DNA of 64,000 bases from Flavobacterium sp. J49. GTDB taxonomy: Bacteria > Bacteroidota > Bacteroidia > Flavobacteriales > Flavobacteriaceae. Shown one piece after another: positions 55,910-64,000 of this stretch. The notes beneath the pieces were generated by a model. The model saw only the letters and a program-made list of their open reading frames with translations, was not told where the DNA came from and made no database searches. The position numbers and the translations under genes were made by a program. Each line of letters begins with the position of its first letter. Positions within the stretch are counted from its first letter, which is position 1. The stretch spans positions 19,938 through 83,937 of the forward strand of contig NZ_JAAQQU010000104.1 of NCBI RefSeq assembly GCF_011742145.1, given 5' to 3'.

Positions 55910-56666
55910 TTTTGATAAAGCCGCCTTAAACTATGATGAAACATTTACCAACACTGAAATTGGGAAAATGCAACGCGCTTTGGTTTACGCCCAACTTTCC
56001 AAACACCTAACTTCCGTTCAAAACATACTCGAAATCAATTGTGGCACCGGTGAAGATGCGATTTGGTTTGCCAAACAAAATTTCAAAATTACCGCTACTG
56101 ATATTTCACCCCAAATGATTGAAGTGGCGAAAAACAAAGCCAACCTCAACTTTAAAGTGGCTGATATCAATTCGATTACGAAAACTTTTGAAGGTTCAAC
56201 ATTCGATTTGTTGTTTTCCAACTTCGGTGGTTTGAATTGTTTGTCGAAAACGGAATTGGAAAATTTCTTTACCAATATTGATTCCATTCTTTCCGAAAAA
56301 GGCAAATTGGCTTTGGTGATTATGCCAAAGAACACGCTTTGGGAACGCTTTTACTTTTTGGCGAAAGCCCAAGTCAAAAATATTTCCCGACGAAAAAAAG
56401 AAAGCGTGATTGCTCATGTTGACGGAGAAAATGTCACTACTTACTACTACAACCCGAAAGATATCGTAAATTTAGCCAAAGCAAATTTTGAAACCGTTGC
56501 GGTCAAACCGATTGGATTTTTTATTCCGCCGTCTTATTTGGATGGATTTTTTAAAAATAAAAAAGGGTTTTTAGGATTTCTGAATCGAATGGAACAAGGC
56601 ATTAAAAACATTTCTTGGCTTTCAAAATACGCCGATCATTACCTTATAATTTTGCAAAAACGATGA
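55899..56666 (+). CDS. Class I SAM-dependent methyltransferase
   Basis: The 255-residue Rossmann-fold methyltransferase has motif I ILEINCGTGEDAIWFAKQ, an acidic end of strand 2 (TATDISPQMIEVAK) and motif LLFSNFGGLNCL. It probably methylates a small-molecule or glycolipid intermediate made by the neighbouring enzymes. The C-terminus (FFIPPSYLDGFF) is hydrophobic and may contact membrane or lipid substrate. The gene is squeezed between the two radical SAM genes, with 11- and 4-base overlaps. Confidence 0.87.
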   Translation: MEASFDKAALNYDETFTNTEIGKMQRALVYAQLSKHLTSVQNILEINCGTGEDAIWFAKQNFKITATDISPQMIEVAKNKANLNFKVADINSITKTFEGSTFDLLFSNFGGLNCLSKTELENFFTNIDSILSEKGKLALVIMPKNTLWERFYFLAKAQVKNISRRKKESVIAHVDGENVTTYYYNPKDIVNLAKANFETVAVKPIGFFIPPSYLDGFFKNKKGFLGFLNRMEQGIKNISWLSKYADHYLIILQKR

Positions 56667-58033
56667 GTATTGTATTCACCCATGCGTATTATTTATCGGA
56701 TGATCCTAAGGAACAAAAGATCATGAAACCCTATCCGCCATTAGGGTTGCTTTATGTTTCTGCCTATTTGAAAAGCAAGAAAATTGATAATGACGTTTTT
56801 GACACGACATTTTCCTCACAATCAGCACAACTCGATTTTATCCTCGAAAAACAACCCAAAGTCATTTGCATTTACACCAATTTGATGACCAAAATTGAAG
56901 TCATTAAACTGATTAAAATTTTAAAATCTGACACTTATCACTTCCCGAAAATTGTTCTCGGTGGTCCGGATGTGACTTATAACGTTGCAAATTATCTCAA
57001 AGCCGGTGCCGATTTTCTAGTCATAGGCGAAGGCGAAGAAACCACTTTTGAATTGTATAACGCGATTATGACTAATGGCAATTTCAACAAAGTAAACGGC
57101 ATTGCTTTTTTGGAAAACAATCAAATCATACAAACTACAGCGCGAACCAAATTCAAAGAACTCGACGAATTACCATTGCCCAATCGTGAAGCCATCAACA
57201 TGCAAAACTATTTGGACACTTGGAAAACCAACCACGGAAAAAGCTCGATGACGATTTCTACGCAGCGCGGTTGTCCTTATACTTGCAAATGGTGCAGCAC
57301 GGCGGTTTACGGTCAAAGTTATCGTCGTCGACCGGCCAATCAAGTGGCGGAAGAAATGAAAATGCTGAAAGAAAAGTATAATCCAGATGCGCTTTGGTTT
57401 GTGGATGATGTGTTTACCGTAAGCCACAAATGGCTAATTGCTTTCAGAGAAGAAGTATTGAAACAAGATGCTGTGATTCCGTTTGAGTGCATTACGCGTG
57501 CCGAGCGGTTGAATGATGAAATTTTGCAGTTACTCAAAGAAGTCGGTTGTTTTAGAATATGGATTGGTGCCGAAAGCGGTTCACAAACCATTATCGATGC
57601 GATGGACAGACGTGTTGATGTCAACCAAGTGAAAAAGGTGATTCAGGACACCAATGCGATGGGTATAGAAACCGGAACTTTCATTATGCTTGGTTATCCG
57701 GGCGAAACGGAAAAAGACATTACCGAAACGATACAATATTTGAAAGAGGCAAATCCGACTTTGTATACCATTACCATAGCGTATCCGATTAAAGGAACGA
57801 GTTTGTACAACGACATTGAACACAAAATCACTACGCAACCCGATTGGGAAACTTCGACCGACAGAGAGATTGATTTTGAGCGAACGTATTCGAGAAAATA
57901 TTACCAATACGCGGTGAGTAAAGTGGTGAATGAAGTCGAATTTCACAAAGTCACTTCGAAAACGAGTTTGAAAGCTTTGAAATTGAAAACCAAATCGATT
58001 TTGGCCAGTGGATTAATGAAATGGAATAAATGA
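56663..58033 (+). CDS. B12-binding-type radical SAM enzyme (second paralogue)
   Basis: The 456-residue enzyme has the same architecture as the product of 54446-55909. The N-terminal domain shows YPPLGLLYVSAYLKSKK and VIGEGEETTFELYN; the cluster motif is QRGCPYTCKWCST, and IGAESGSQTIIDAMDRR lies near residue 310. Conserved similarity across the whole length implies duplication followed by specialisation for two successive steps. I start it at the ATG at 56663 (MSIVFTHAYYLSD), which makes an ATGA overlap with the methyltransferase stop. An upstream in-frame ATG would add 16 atypical residues. Confidence 0.87.
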   Translation: MSIVFTHAYYLSDDPKEQKIMKPYPPLGLLYVSAYLKSKKIDNDVFDTTFSSQSAQLDFILEKQPKVICIYTNLMTKIEVIKLIKILKSDTYHFPKIVLGGPDVTYNVANYLKAGADFLVIGEGEETTFELYNAIMTNGNFNKVNGIAFLENNQIIQTTARTKFKELDELPLPNREAINMQNYLDTWKTNHGKSSMTISTQRGCPYTCKWCSTAVYGQSYRRRPANQVAEEMKMLKEKYNPDALWFVDDVFTVSHKWLIAFREEVLKQDAVIPFECITRAERLNDEILQLLKEVGCFRIWIGAESGSQTIIDAMDRRVDVNQVKKVIQDTNAMGIETGTFIMLGYPGETEKDITETIQYLKEANPTLYTITIAYPIKGTSLYNDIEHKITTQPDWETSTDREIDFERTYSRKYYQYAVSKVVNEVEFHKVTSKTSLKALKLKTKSILASGLMKWNK

Positions 58034-58737
58034 TGTTGACAACAATCAAAAATACACTTCAAAGTTTCAACTTTATCCATCGCTATAAAGCGCAGTTGTT
58101 TTATGCTAAATTGATAAAAAAAGGAGATTTGTGTTTTGATATTGGCGCTAATTTGGGCAAAAAAAGCCAATTGATGTTGGTCGCAGGCGGAAAAGTCATT
58201 GCGTTTGAGCCACAGAGTTCTTGTTCTAAAAATCTGGTTGGTTTACAAAAAAAATATTCCGATTTTGAATTTTATCCGTTGGCTGTTGGCGCTCAGAACG
58301 AAACCAAAAAACTGCATTTATCGAAGTACAGCGAAATTGCCACACTATCGGATGAATTTATCGAAAATTATACTACTGATGATGTGTATTGGTCGGGTTT
58401 TGAAATGGTGGAAGTAAAATCGTTGGATGCTTTAATTGAAATTTACGGAAAGCCTAATTATTGCAAGATTGATGTTGAAGGTTACGAATTTGAAATTTTG
58501 TCGCATTTACATCATACGATTCCGATGATTGAATTTGAGTTTACAGAGAAGTTTTTGGAAGACACAATAAAAATAATTGATGGATTGGCCGATGACAAAA
58601 CCACTTTCAATTATATCCTGAATGAGCATTTGAAATTTCAGCTCAAAAATTGGGTTACGGCAACCGAAATAAAAACAATCCTAATTCAATTGAGTACCAA
58701 AAATTTACACGGTAATCTATTTGTAAAACATGAATAG
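58030..58737 (+). CDS. FkbM-family methyltransferase
   Basis: The 235-residue SAM-dependent methyltransferase belongs to the FkbM type: motif I LCFDIGANLGKKSQLM, then VIAFEPQSSC, and the downstream CKIDVEGYEFEIL motif. FkbM enzymes O-methylate hydroxyls of polyketides and glycans, often terminal sugars. In this operon, methylation of a sugar residue is the simplest guess. It starts at ATGATG with a 4-base overlap with the radical SAM stop and overlaps the glycosyltransferase by 8 bases. Confidence 0.88.
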   Translation: MMLTTIKNTLQSFNFIHRYKAQLFYAKLIKKGDLCFDIGANLGKKSQLMLVAGGKVIAFEPQSSCSKNLVGLQKKYSDFEFYPLAVGAQNETKKLHLSKYSEIATLSDEFIENYTTDDVYWSGFEMVEVKSLDALIEIYGKPNYCKIDVEGYEFEILSHLHHTIPMIEFEFTEKFLEDTIKIIDGLADDKTTFNYILNEHLKFQLKNWVTATEIKTILIQLSTKNLHGNLFVKHE

Positions 58738-59713
58738 TTTATCCTCTATAAGTGTTGTGATTCCGACCAGGAATCGATTGGAATCGCTCAATAGGGTTTT
58801 ATTGTCGATTTCCAAACAAACGCTTGCACCAAAAGAAATTATCATTGTCGATTCGAGTGAAAGTCCGATTTCAATAACCGAATTAGCGGTTCAAAATTCG
58901 ATACAAATTATACACTCCAAACCTTCTGTTTGTTTGCAAAGAAATATCGGAATTGAAAAAAGCGCTTCCGACTATATTTTCCTGTGTGATGATGATATCG
59001 AATTGTCTGAGAATTATTGTGAAATGCTGGTCCGTTTTTTAGATGAACATGCAGCTGAAACCATTGCGTCCGGACTTGTATTGGAAAAAGACGATGAGAA
59101 CTGGACCTACTGTGAAAAAAAAATGTCGGGCATTGGATTGGTTATGGCTTATGTTTTTGGGTTTTCTGTTGGTTTTGATGCTAATGCAATTGAACAAAAT
59201 CAAGGTTTTTTGACCAAAAAAATAACCAATTATTACAAAAACAAAGGCAATAGAATCGCCAAATCAGGTTGGCCAATAATTGTTAACTTTGGTGGAACAG
59301 TTTTTCAAACACCGATTTACGGACTTGGCGCTTCAATAATCAGAAGTGAAGCCTTGAGAAAAGTTGGTTTTGACGAAGCATTTTTTGCCCACGGCATTGG
59401 TGACAATTACGATTTATCGATTAGTTTAAAGACCGCGGTAAATGTGATAACCGAAGCAAAAGCCTATCATCACAGGGAAACAACCAACCGTTTGCAAAGT
59501 GAAAAAGCAAATCGGTATCGAATCCATGCGTTGCATTATATTTTGGTGAAGCACGATAGGTTTCGCAAGATTAATTTGGTTTATTTCGCTTGGTCTTTAT
59601 TTGGGAAATCCTTGGTGTTTTTAAGCAAGGGCAAATTCAAATCGGTCTATTATAGTTTTGAGGTTATTTTACGAATATTGAGCAGTCAACCACTATACAA
59701 AGTCAAAAATTGA
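58730..59713 (+). CDS. Glycosyltransferase family 2
   Basis: The 327-residue GT-A fold enzyme has nucleotide-sugar binding VVIPTRNRLESLNRVL, IIIVDSSES, the DxD-type metal site FLCDDDIELSE, and an ASIIRSEALRKVGFDEAFF acceptor-side block. It transfers a sugar from NDP-sugar to an acceptor on the cytoplasmic face. No strong membrane helix is seen, though the C-terminus is amphipathic. The stop (TGA) is shared with the TTG start of the ABC transporter gene. Confidence 0.9.
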   Translation: MNSLSSISVVIPTRNRLESLNRVLLSISKQTLAPKEIIIVDSSESPISITELAVQNSIQIIHSKPSVCLQRNIGIEKSASDYIFLCDDDIELSENYCEMLVRFLDEHAAETIASGLVLEKDDENWTYCEKKMSGIGLVMAYVFGFSVGFDANAIEQNQGFLTKKITNYYKNKGNRIAKSGWPIIVNFGGTVFQTPIYGLGASIIRSEALRKVGFDEAFFAHGIGDNYDLSISLKTAVNVITEAKAYHHRETTNRLQSEKANRYRIHALHYILVKHDRFRKINLVYFAWSLFGKSLVFLSKGKFKSVYYSFEVILRILSSQPLYKVKN

Positions 59714-61395
59714 AAACACTTTTACTAAAATCGCTGCAGTTAATCCCAAAGGAAAAGAAAGCTAAATTCCCGGTTTTCCTGACGTATTCTTTGGTGAATA
59801 CCTTACTCGATTTTATTTCGATTGTGTATCTGATTCCGGTGGTTTTCCTTTTGCTGGATAAGGAAAAAATAAGCGCCTTGACCTTACAATATTTTGGTCA
59901 GGAATTAACATCCGATACCATAGTGGTCTTGTTGCTTTCACTCATCCTTTTTTATATAGTAAAAAACAGCATCCAATCCAAAATTATAAAAAAACAATCG
60001 CTTTTTATCTATGATATTTCCACCAAAATATCCGAAAAACTGATTGCTGTTTTTCTCCATGACAGTTATCGGAATTACAATGCAGTGAACAAAAATGCCT
60101 TTTTCAGAGATGTTTTTCAGTTACCGGTGGTATTTTCCAACAATGTGCTTTTTTCGTTTTACACGCTTTTTTCAGAATTGCTTATAGTACTGTTTATTGT
60201 TGGCATCGGTCTTTATTTGAATTTTACCATTACCCTTTCGGCTTTGTTTTTTTTACTGATAATTGGTTTTATTTTAATCAAAATTCAAAAGAAAAAAGTA
60301 GACGAACTAAACGCAACCATTTCCAACCTCTACCAAGAAAATGTAAAAAACCTGCTGAATATTTTTTACGGTTTTATCGATATCAAAGCCACCAAGGCGG
60401 AACAGAATTTCAATCGGAAATTTGAAGATTCAAGTCGGTACTACAACAAACAATTGGCTTCCTTAACTGCCTTTAAACAAACCAATGCGCGTTATTTCGA
60501 AATCATTTTTGTGACCGGTTTGTCGTTTGGGATTTTGTTTTTGCTTTTCAAAAACGATTCGTTTGTTGATTTGCTTTTTTTGTCATTTTTTGCCGGAGCT
60601 TGTATCAAAATCATTCCGTCTTTTAATAAAATTTTGAGTGCTTATCTCGATATCAAAGCCAATAGTAACGTGGTAGATACTCTTTTGAAATACAAAGACG
60701 AAAAAGAAACTCATAAAGTAAAACACGATTTTAATAATCATTTGGCGTTAGCCGCTGCATCCTTTAACTTTAATGAGAAAACTATTTTAAAAAACCTCGA
60801 TTTACAAATTGACAAAGGCGATTTTATAGCCGTCAGCGGTCCGTCGGGAAATGGAAAAACAACCTTGTTGCAAATAATCGCCGGACTTTTATCTCCGACA
60901 CAAGGCCAACTTATACTTGATGGAAAAGAGATTGATTCCAAAGAAAATTTGTTTGATTTTATCGGTTATGTTTCCCAACAGCCGTTTTTATTTCAAGCTA
61001 GTATTTTAGAGAACATTACCATGTTGAAAAAAAAGGACATCGATTTTGAACCGCTGAATGCTATCCTAAAATCGCTTGATCTTTCGGATTGGATTGACAG
61101 TTTGCCCGATGGTATTCACACGCCTTTGTTGTTGGAAAGTAAAAAACTATCCGGTGGTCAAAAACAGCGAATTGCTTTGGCTCGGGCTTTGTATGCCCAA
61201 CCGAAAATTTTGTTGTTAGATGAAGCAACCAACCAATTGAACAAAGAGCTTGAAGCCTCTATTTTTAGCTATTTACAACAATTAACCGGTTCAAAAAAAA
61301 TGACCGTAGTTGCGGTTTCTCATCACGGTTTAGTCAACAACTTTTGCAATAAGCAGTTGCAACTGAAAAACGGAAACCTGATTCCACATGAGTAA
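59710..61395 (+). CDS. ABC exporter with fused membrane and ATPase domains
   Basis: This 561-residue half-transporter of the lipid/oligosaccharide flippase type (MsbA/PglK-like layout) has six helices at residues about 20-310 and a nucleotide-binding domain at about 330-555. The ATPase motifs are Walker A GPSGNGKTTLL, Q-loop YVSQQPFLF, signature LSGGQKQR, Walker B ILLLDEAT and an H-loop VVAVSHHG. It probably flips or exports the glycoconjugate made by the surrounding enzymes. The start is TTG at 59710, inside a TTGA overlap; no nearby ATG is in frame. It overlaps the next glycosyltransferase gene by 8 bases. Confidence 0.9.
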   Translation: MKTLLLKSLQLIPKEKKAKFPVFLTYSLVNTLLDFISIVYLIPVVFLLLDKEKISALTLQYFGQELTSDTIVVLLLSLILFYIVKNSIQSKIIKKQSLFIYDISTKISEKLIAVFLHDSYRNYNAVNKNAFFRDVFQLPVVFSNNVLFSFYTLFSELLIVLFIVGIGLYLNFTITLSALFFLLIIGFILIKIQKKKVDELNATISNLYQENVKNLLNIFYGFIDIKATKAEQNFNRKFEDSSRYYNKQLASLTAFKQTNARYFEIIFVTGLSFGILFLLFKNDSFVDLLFLSFFAGACIKIIPSFNKILSAYLDIKANSNVVDTLLKYKDEKETHKVKHDFNNHLALAAASFNFNEKTILKNLDLQIDKGDFIAVSGPSGNGKTTLLQIIAGLLSPTQGQLILDGKEIDSKENLFDFIGYVSQQPFLFQASILENITMLKKKDIDFEPLNAILKSLDLSDWIDSLPDGIHTPLLLESKKLSGGQKQRIALARALYAQPKILLLDEATNQLNKELEASIFSYLQQLTGSKKMTVVAVSHHGLVNNFCNKQLQLKNGNLIPHE

Positions 61396-62434
61396 ACGAT
61401 TGCTATTTATAACGCCTATTTTCCCTCAAAACGCTTCAGAAGATGCTGTGGTTCCGTTTATCTTTCAATTTGCCCAACAGTTTGGGAAAGATAAAGAAGT
61501 GACCATAGATGTTATCAGTTTGATGTATCCGTTTTCAACAAAACCCTATGCCATAAATGACATTACTGTTTATCCTATCGGTAGTCGATTCAGAAAATCG
61601 ATAAGAAAGATTCCGTTTTTGTGCAAAGCCATTTTTAAAGGAATACAACTTTGCCGAAAGAACAAGTATGACGGTGTGGTTTGTTTTTGGTACATAGAAA
61701 GCGCTTTGGTTGGTAATATAATAAGCCATTTGTTCCAAAAAAAAATGGTAGTTTGGATGTTGGGTCAAGACATAAATAAAGACAATGCTTATCTCAAACT
61801 CTTAAAAATCCCGAAAGAAAAACTGGTAATGATTTCATTGCAACAAAGTGAACATTTTTATAACAATCACAAAATCAAAGTGGATAGAATCGCCGATGTT
61901 GCCATTAACAGAGCGGTTTTCCCTGAATTTAATTTAGGCGAAAGAAAAATAGATGTCCTTGGTGTTGGCAATCTTGGCGCGTTAAAAAATTACACCTTAT
62001 TTATTGAGATTCTTTCCATGCTCGAAAACAAAAACTGCAAGGCAGTAATTATAGGCGAAGGTGAAGAGTTGGAGGATTTAAAAGCAAAAGCAAATCAATA
62101 TGGGTTAGCCAACAATATCCTTTTAACAGGTGCTTTGTCTCATAAAGAAGTGTTGAATTATATGAATAATGCTAAAGTTTTTTTACACACTTCCAAATCG
62201 GAAGGTAGCGGAACGGTATTGCAAGAAGCGCTTTATTCCGGTTGTCAGGTAGTGAGTACTATTGCCGTTGAAAATACGGAAACATTAGACCAATTTTATT
62301 TTAGTCTCAACAAAGAAGACTTATCCGCAAAAGTCTCGGCTTATTTGAATCATCCTAACATTCCTAAAAGAACAGAGCATTTCAAAATGGAGGATACCAT
62401 TTCGGTTATTTACAAGGCATTCTATAAAGATTGA
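61388..62434 (+). CDS. Glycosyltransferase family 4
   Basis: The 348-residue GT-B enzyme has ILGVGNLG-type wording in its linker region (VLGVGNLGALKNYTLF). The C-terminal donor domain carries EGEELEDLKAKA and the E-x7-E motif within SEGSGTVLQEALYSG. It adds a sugar from an activated donor and is the last gene of the overlapping series. Its 3' end overlaps the convergent gene at 62422-63507 by 13 bases. Confidence 0.88.
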   Translation: MSKRLLFITPIFPQNASEDAVVPFIFQFAQQFGKDKEVTIDVISLMYPFSTKPYAINDITVYPIGSRFRKSIRKIPFLCKAIFKGIQLCRKNKYDGVVCFWYIESALVGNIISHLFQKKMVVWMLGQDINKDNAYLKLLKIPKEKLVMISLQQSEHFYNNHKIKVDRIADVAINRAVFPEFNLGERKIDVLGVGNLGALKNYTLFIEILSMLENKNCKAVIIGEGEELEDLKAKANQYGLANNILLTGALSHKEVLNYMNNAKVFLHTSKSEGSGTVLQEALYSGCQVVSTIAVENTETLDQFYFSLNKEDLSAKVSAYLNHPNIPKRTEHFKMEDTISVIYKAFYKD

Positions 62435-63507
62435 AACCCCAATTCGATATCGTTGGCAATGGCTTGGAATGACAGTTTGTTGTCGAAATAATTCAAAACT
62501 TTTTGTTGAAGTTCTTCATAATTTATAGTGGTCGTTTTGGTCAATTGTGCCGATAATTCTGCTTCGCTTTTTGGAGAAAACAACAATCCATAACGACCAT
62601 TAGCAGTCATAAATTTAAAAGACGGAATGTTGGTCACAATAGGAACACAGCCGCAAGCCATAGCTTCCAGCAAGGCATAACCACTGCCTTCATAATGCGA
62701 CCCTAAAACAAAATATTGATGCTGATTATAAATCGATTCTAATTGTTGATGTTCAACATAGCCTTGTAATTCAACTGCTTTTTCTAAATTTTTGCTTTTT
62801 GAAATGCTGTCGGTTACTTCTTCTATTAATTCTCCTTCCTGAAAAATCATGGTAAGTTTGGCTGTTGGTTCAACCTTTAAAAACAAATCAAAGGCATTTA
62901 AAATGGTCATTGGGTCTTTATTGTTGTCCAATCGCCCAACCCAAATAAAACTATTTTGTTTTCTTCTTGTATTTCCGTTGTATTTAAAATGGGTGGAACC
63001 TTCCATCACTTCAAAAACTTTGCTTTTCTTCAAGATTTTGGATTCATACCAAGCGCTGGCATTTTCAGTACCGGTAAACAAATAACCATCGATAAAGCGG
63101 TCCGAAATGGTATAGGCTAATTTCTTAAACCCTTTTGGTTTAGGAGAAAAACCGTTGCTTTGCAATAGTATCTTGGCTTTCGGACACATCATTTTTAACA
63201 AAATCAAATAATGTGCAGCACCAAAACCGTGTACCAAAATATAATCCGGGTACAATGATTGTATGTGCTTATGGAATCGAAACGGAATTTGCCATTTGTT
63301 CAAGCTTTTTCCTTTAAAAAAATCGAATTGAATTAAATGTTGGTTTAAGGACGGAAGCTCATTGCTTGATCTTACCACAAAATGAACGTTGAATTTTACG
63401 CTTAACTTTTCAAGAAATCCAATAGTGCTCTGACATTTACTTATAATGTCATGCGGATTTGCCTCTGAAAAGGAATAATACGTTAAATCGACTAGTGTCT
63501 TTTTCAA
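62422..63507 (-). CDS. Glycosyltransferase family 4 (convergent)
   Basis: The 361-residue GT-B glycosyltransferase has a donor domain at residues about 190-355, with FIWVGRLDNNKDPMTIL, VLGSHYEGSGYALLEAMACG (the E-x7-E motif) and a VPIVTNIPS loop. It may extend the same surface glycan from the opposite strand. The start is read as TTG at 63507 (MKKTLVDLTYYSFSEAN): an in-frame stop lies two codons upstream, and no ATG is available near the N-terminus. Confidence 0.87.
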   Translation of the reverse strand: MKKTLVDLTYYSFSEANPHDIISKCQSTIGFLEKLSVKFNVHFVVRSSNELPSLNQHLIQFDFFKGKSLNKWQIPFRFHKHIQSLYPDYILVHGFGAAHYLILLKMMCPKAKILLQSNGFSPKPKGFKKLAYTISDRFIDGYLFTGTENASAWYESKILKKSKVFEVMEGSTHFKYNGNTRRKQNSFIWVGRLDNNKDPMTILNAFDLFLKVEPTAKLTMIFQEGELIEEVTDSISKSKNLEKAVELQGYVEHQQLESIYNQHQYFVLGSHYEGSGYALLEAMACGCVPIVTNIPSFKFMTANGRYGLLFSPKSEAELSAQLTKTTTINYEELQQKVLNYFDNKLSFQAIANDIELGFQSL

Positions 63508-63554
63508 TTGGACTTAAAATTTAAGGATTCGAGTTAAAAATAGGAATTTAAAAG

Positions 63555-63562
63555 TAAATTTG
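63555..63562 (+). promoter_or_regulatory. Candidate -7 element of the deaminase gene
   Basis: TAAATTTG matches TANNTTTG and lies 18 bases before the ATG at 63581. No TTG sits at the -33 position, so support is partial. Confidence 0.4.
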
Positions 63563-63580
63563 AGGTACTAATCAATTTTC

Positions 63581-64000
63581 ATGAAAATTTTTAACCAAAA
63601 AAAATCATCCTTACTCATTAGCTTTCTTATTGGCTTTGCAATAGCCTTTGTTGTGTTGTTTTTTTATCCTTTTTTTATGTGTTTACTCCCGATTTTGATG
63701 CCAAACAATACGACTCCAAATTAACCGAATTAGGCCAAAAGAGTCTTCTTTCCAAAGATATTCCGGTTGCGGCGTTACTAATATACAATGATGAAATTAT
63801 AGGCGAAGGCCATAATGATGTGGTAAAAAACAATAACCCATCAGGCCATGCCGAAATAAATGCGATTGCTGACGGGTTTAAAAAATTGGGTTACCAAAAA
63901 TTCATGGCTTTAGATAGAGAAAAGTTAATTGTATTAACCACCTATGAACCCTGCACAATGTGCCGAGGCGCTATTGAAGAATATGGAATCAAAAGAATCA
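63581..64000 (+). CDS. Membrane-anchored cytidine/nucleoside deaminase-family protein, frame broken in a T run, 3' end beyond window
   Basis: From the ATG at 63581 the frame encodes a short basic start and one membrane helix (LLISFLIGFAIAFVVLFF), then stops. From about 63670 the +1-shifted frame continues without interruption to the window edge. It encodes a deaminase domain with IPVAALLIYNDEIIGEG, the zinc/catalytic GHAEINAIA motif and PCTMCRGAIEEYG. Two T7 runs lie at the junction (63659-63665 and 63670-63676); one extra T in either joins the frames. This may be a real frameshift, slippage, or an assembly error. A GTG at 63679 could start the soluble part alone. Confidence 0.72.

Noticed and set aside
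56615..56662. Upstream extension of the second radical SAM protein
   Set aside because: It would add 16 residues unlike the family; the ATG at 56663 forms a standard 4-base overlap and begins with the expected motif.

Overview
The window reads as a chromosomal segment of a gliding member of the Flavobacteriaceae, most likely Flavobacterium or a close relative. Three things point there. The DNA is AT-rich. The gene families are characteristic: SprA and a RemB-like protein, alternative complex III followed by aa3 oxidase, a TonB-dependent receptor with a carboxypeptidase-like N-terminus, and DUF2723. The recognisable promoters fit the Bacteroidota form TTG-N17-23-TANNTTTG. Coding density is high, and only one gap (1317-1711) exceeds 300 bases. 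I support 45 protein genes and one tRNA. I see no rRNA, CRISPR array, insertion sequence or prophage.

Layout. 1-2332: a truncated repeat-bearing secreted protein and a fasciclin lipoprotein. 2620-14347 (minus): a gliding and type IX secretion block (remB-like, deoC, vanZ-like, gcvH, sprA, ruvA). 14430-16721: maeB. 16874-24635: a probable sucrose locus (fructokinase, GH100-like glycosidase, SLC45-type transporter, a glutaredoxin-like protein, TonB receptor) with a divergent LacI regulator and two palindromic operators 21 bp apart. 24619-26561: queG and ruvB. 26645-38196 (minus): an eight-gene respiratory operon, actABCDEF-ctaC-ctaD, moving electrons from menaquinol to oxygen. 38416-43353: a SPOR protein, then infB, nusA and rimP with a terminator-like leader. 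43525-50457: a universal stress protein, tRNA-Gln, a DUF2723 membrane protein, a polysaccharide deacetylase, a cysteine-less thioredoxin-fold protein and a metallophosphoesterase. 50592-53456: polA.

53551-62434 is the most unusual part: eight same-strand genes, each overlapping the next by 4-11 bases. They encode a nucleotidyltransferase, two paralogous cobalamin-type radical SAM enzymes, two methyltransferases, two glycosyltransferases and an ABC exporter. A convergent glycosyltransferase follows at 62422-63507. The set looks like a pathway for a modified lipid-linked or exported glycoconjugate, product unknown. The window ends inside a deaminase-family gene whose reading frame breaks at a T7 run.

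TTG starts are frequent. I infer seven TTG starts and one GTG start among the 45 genes, often embedded in stop-start overlaps. All functions are inferred by reading the sequence, without database searches.
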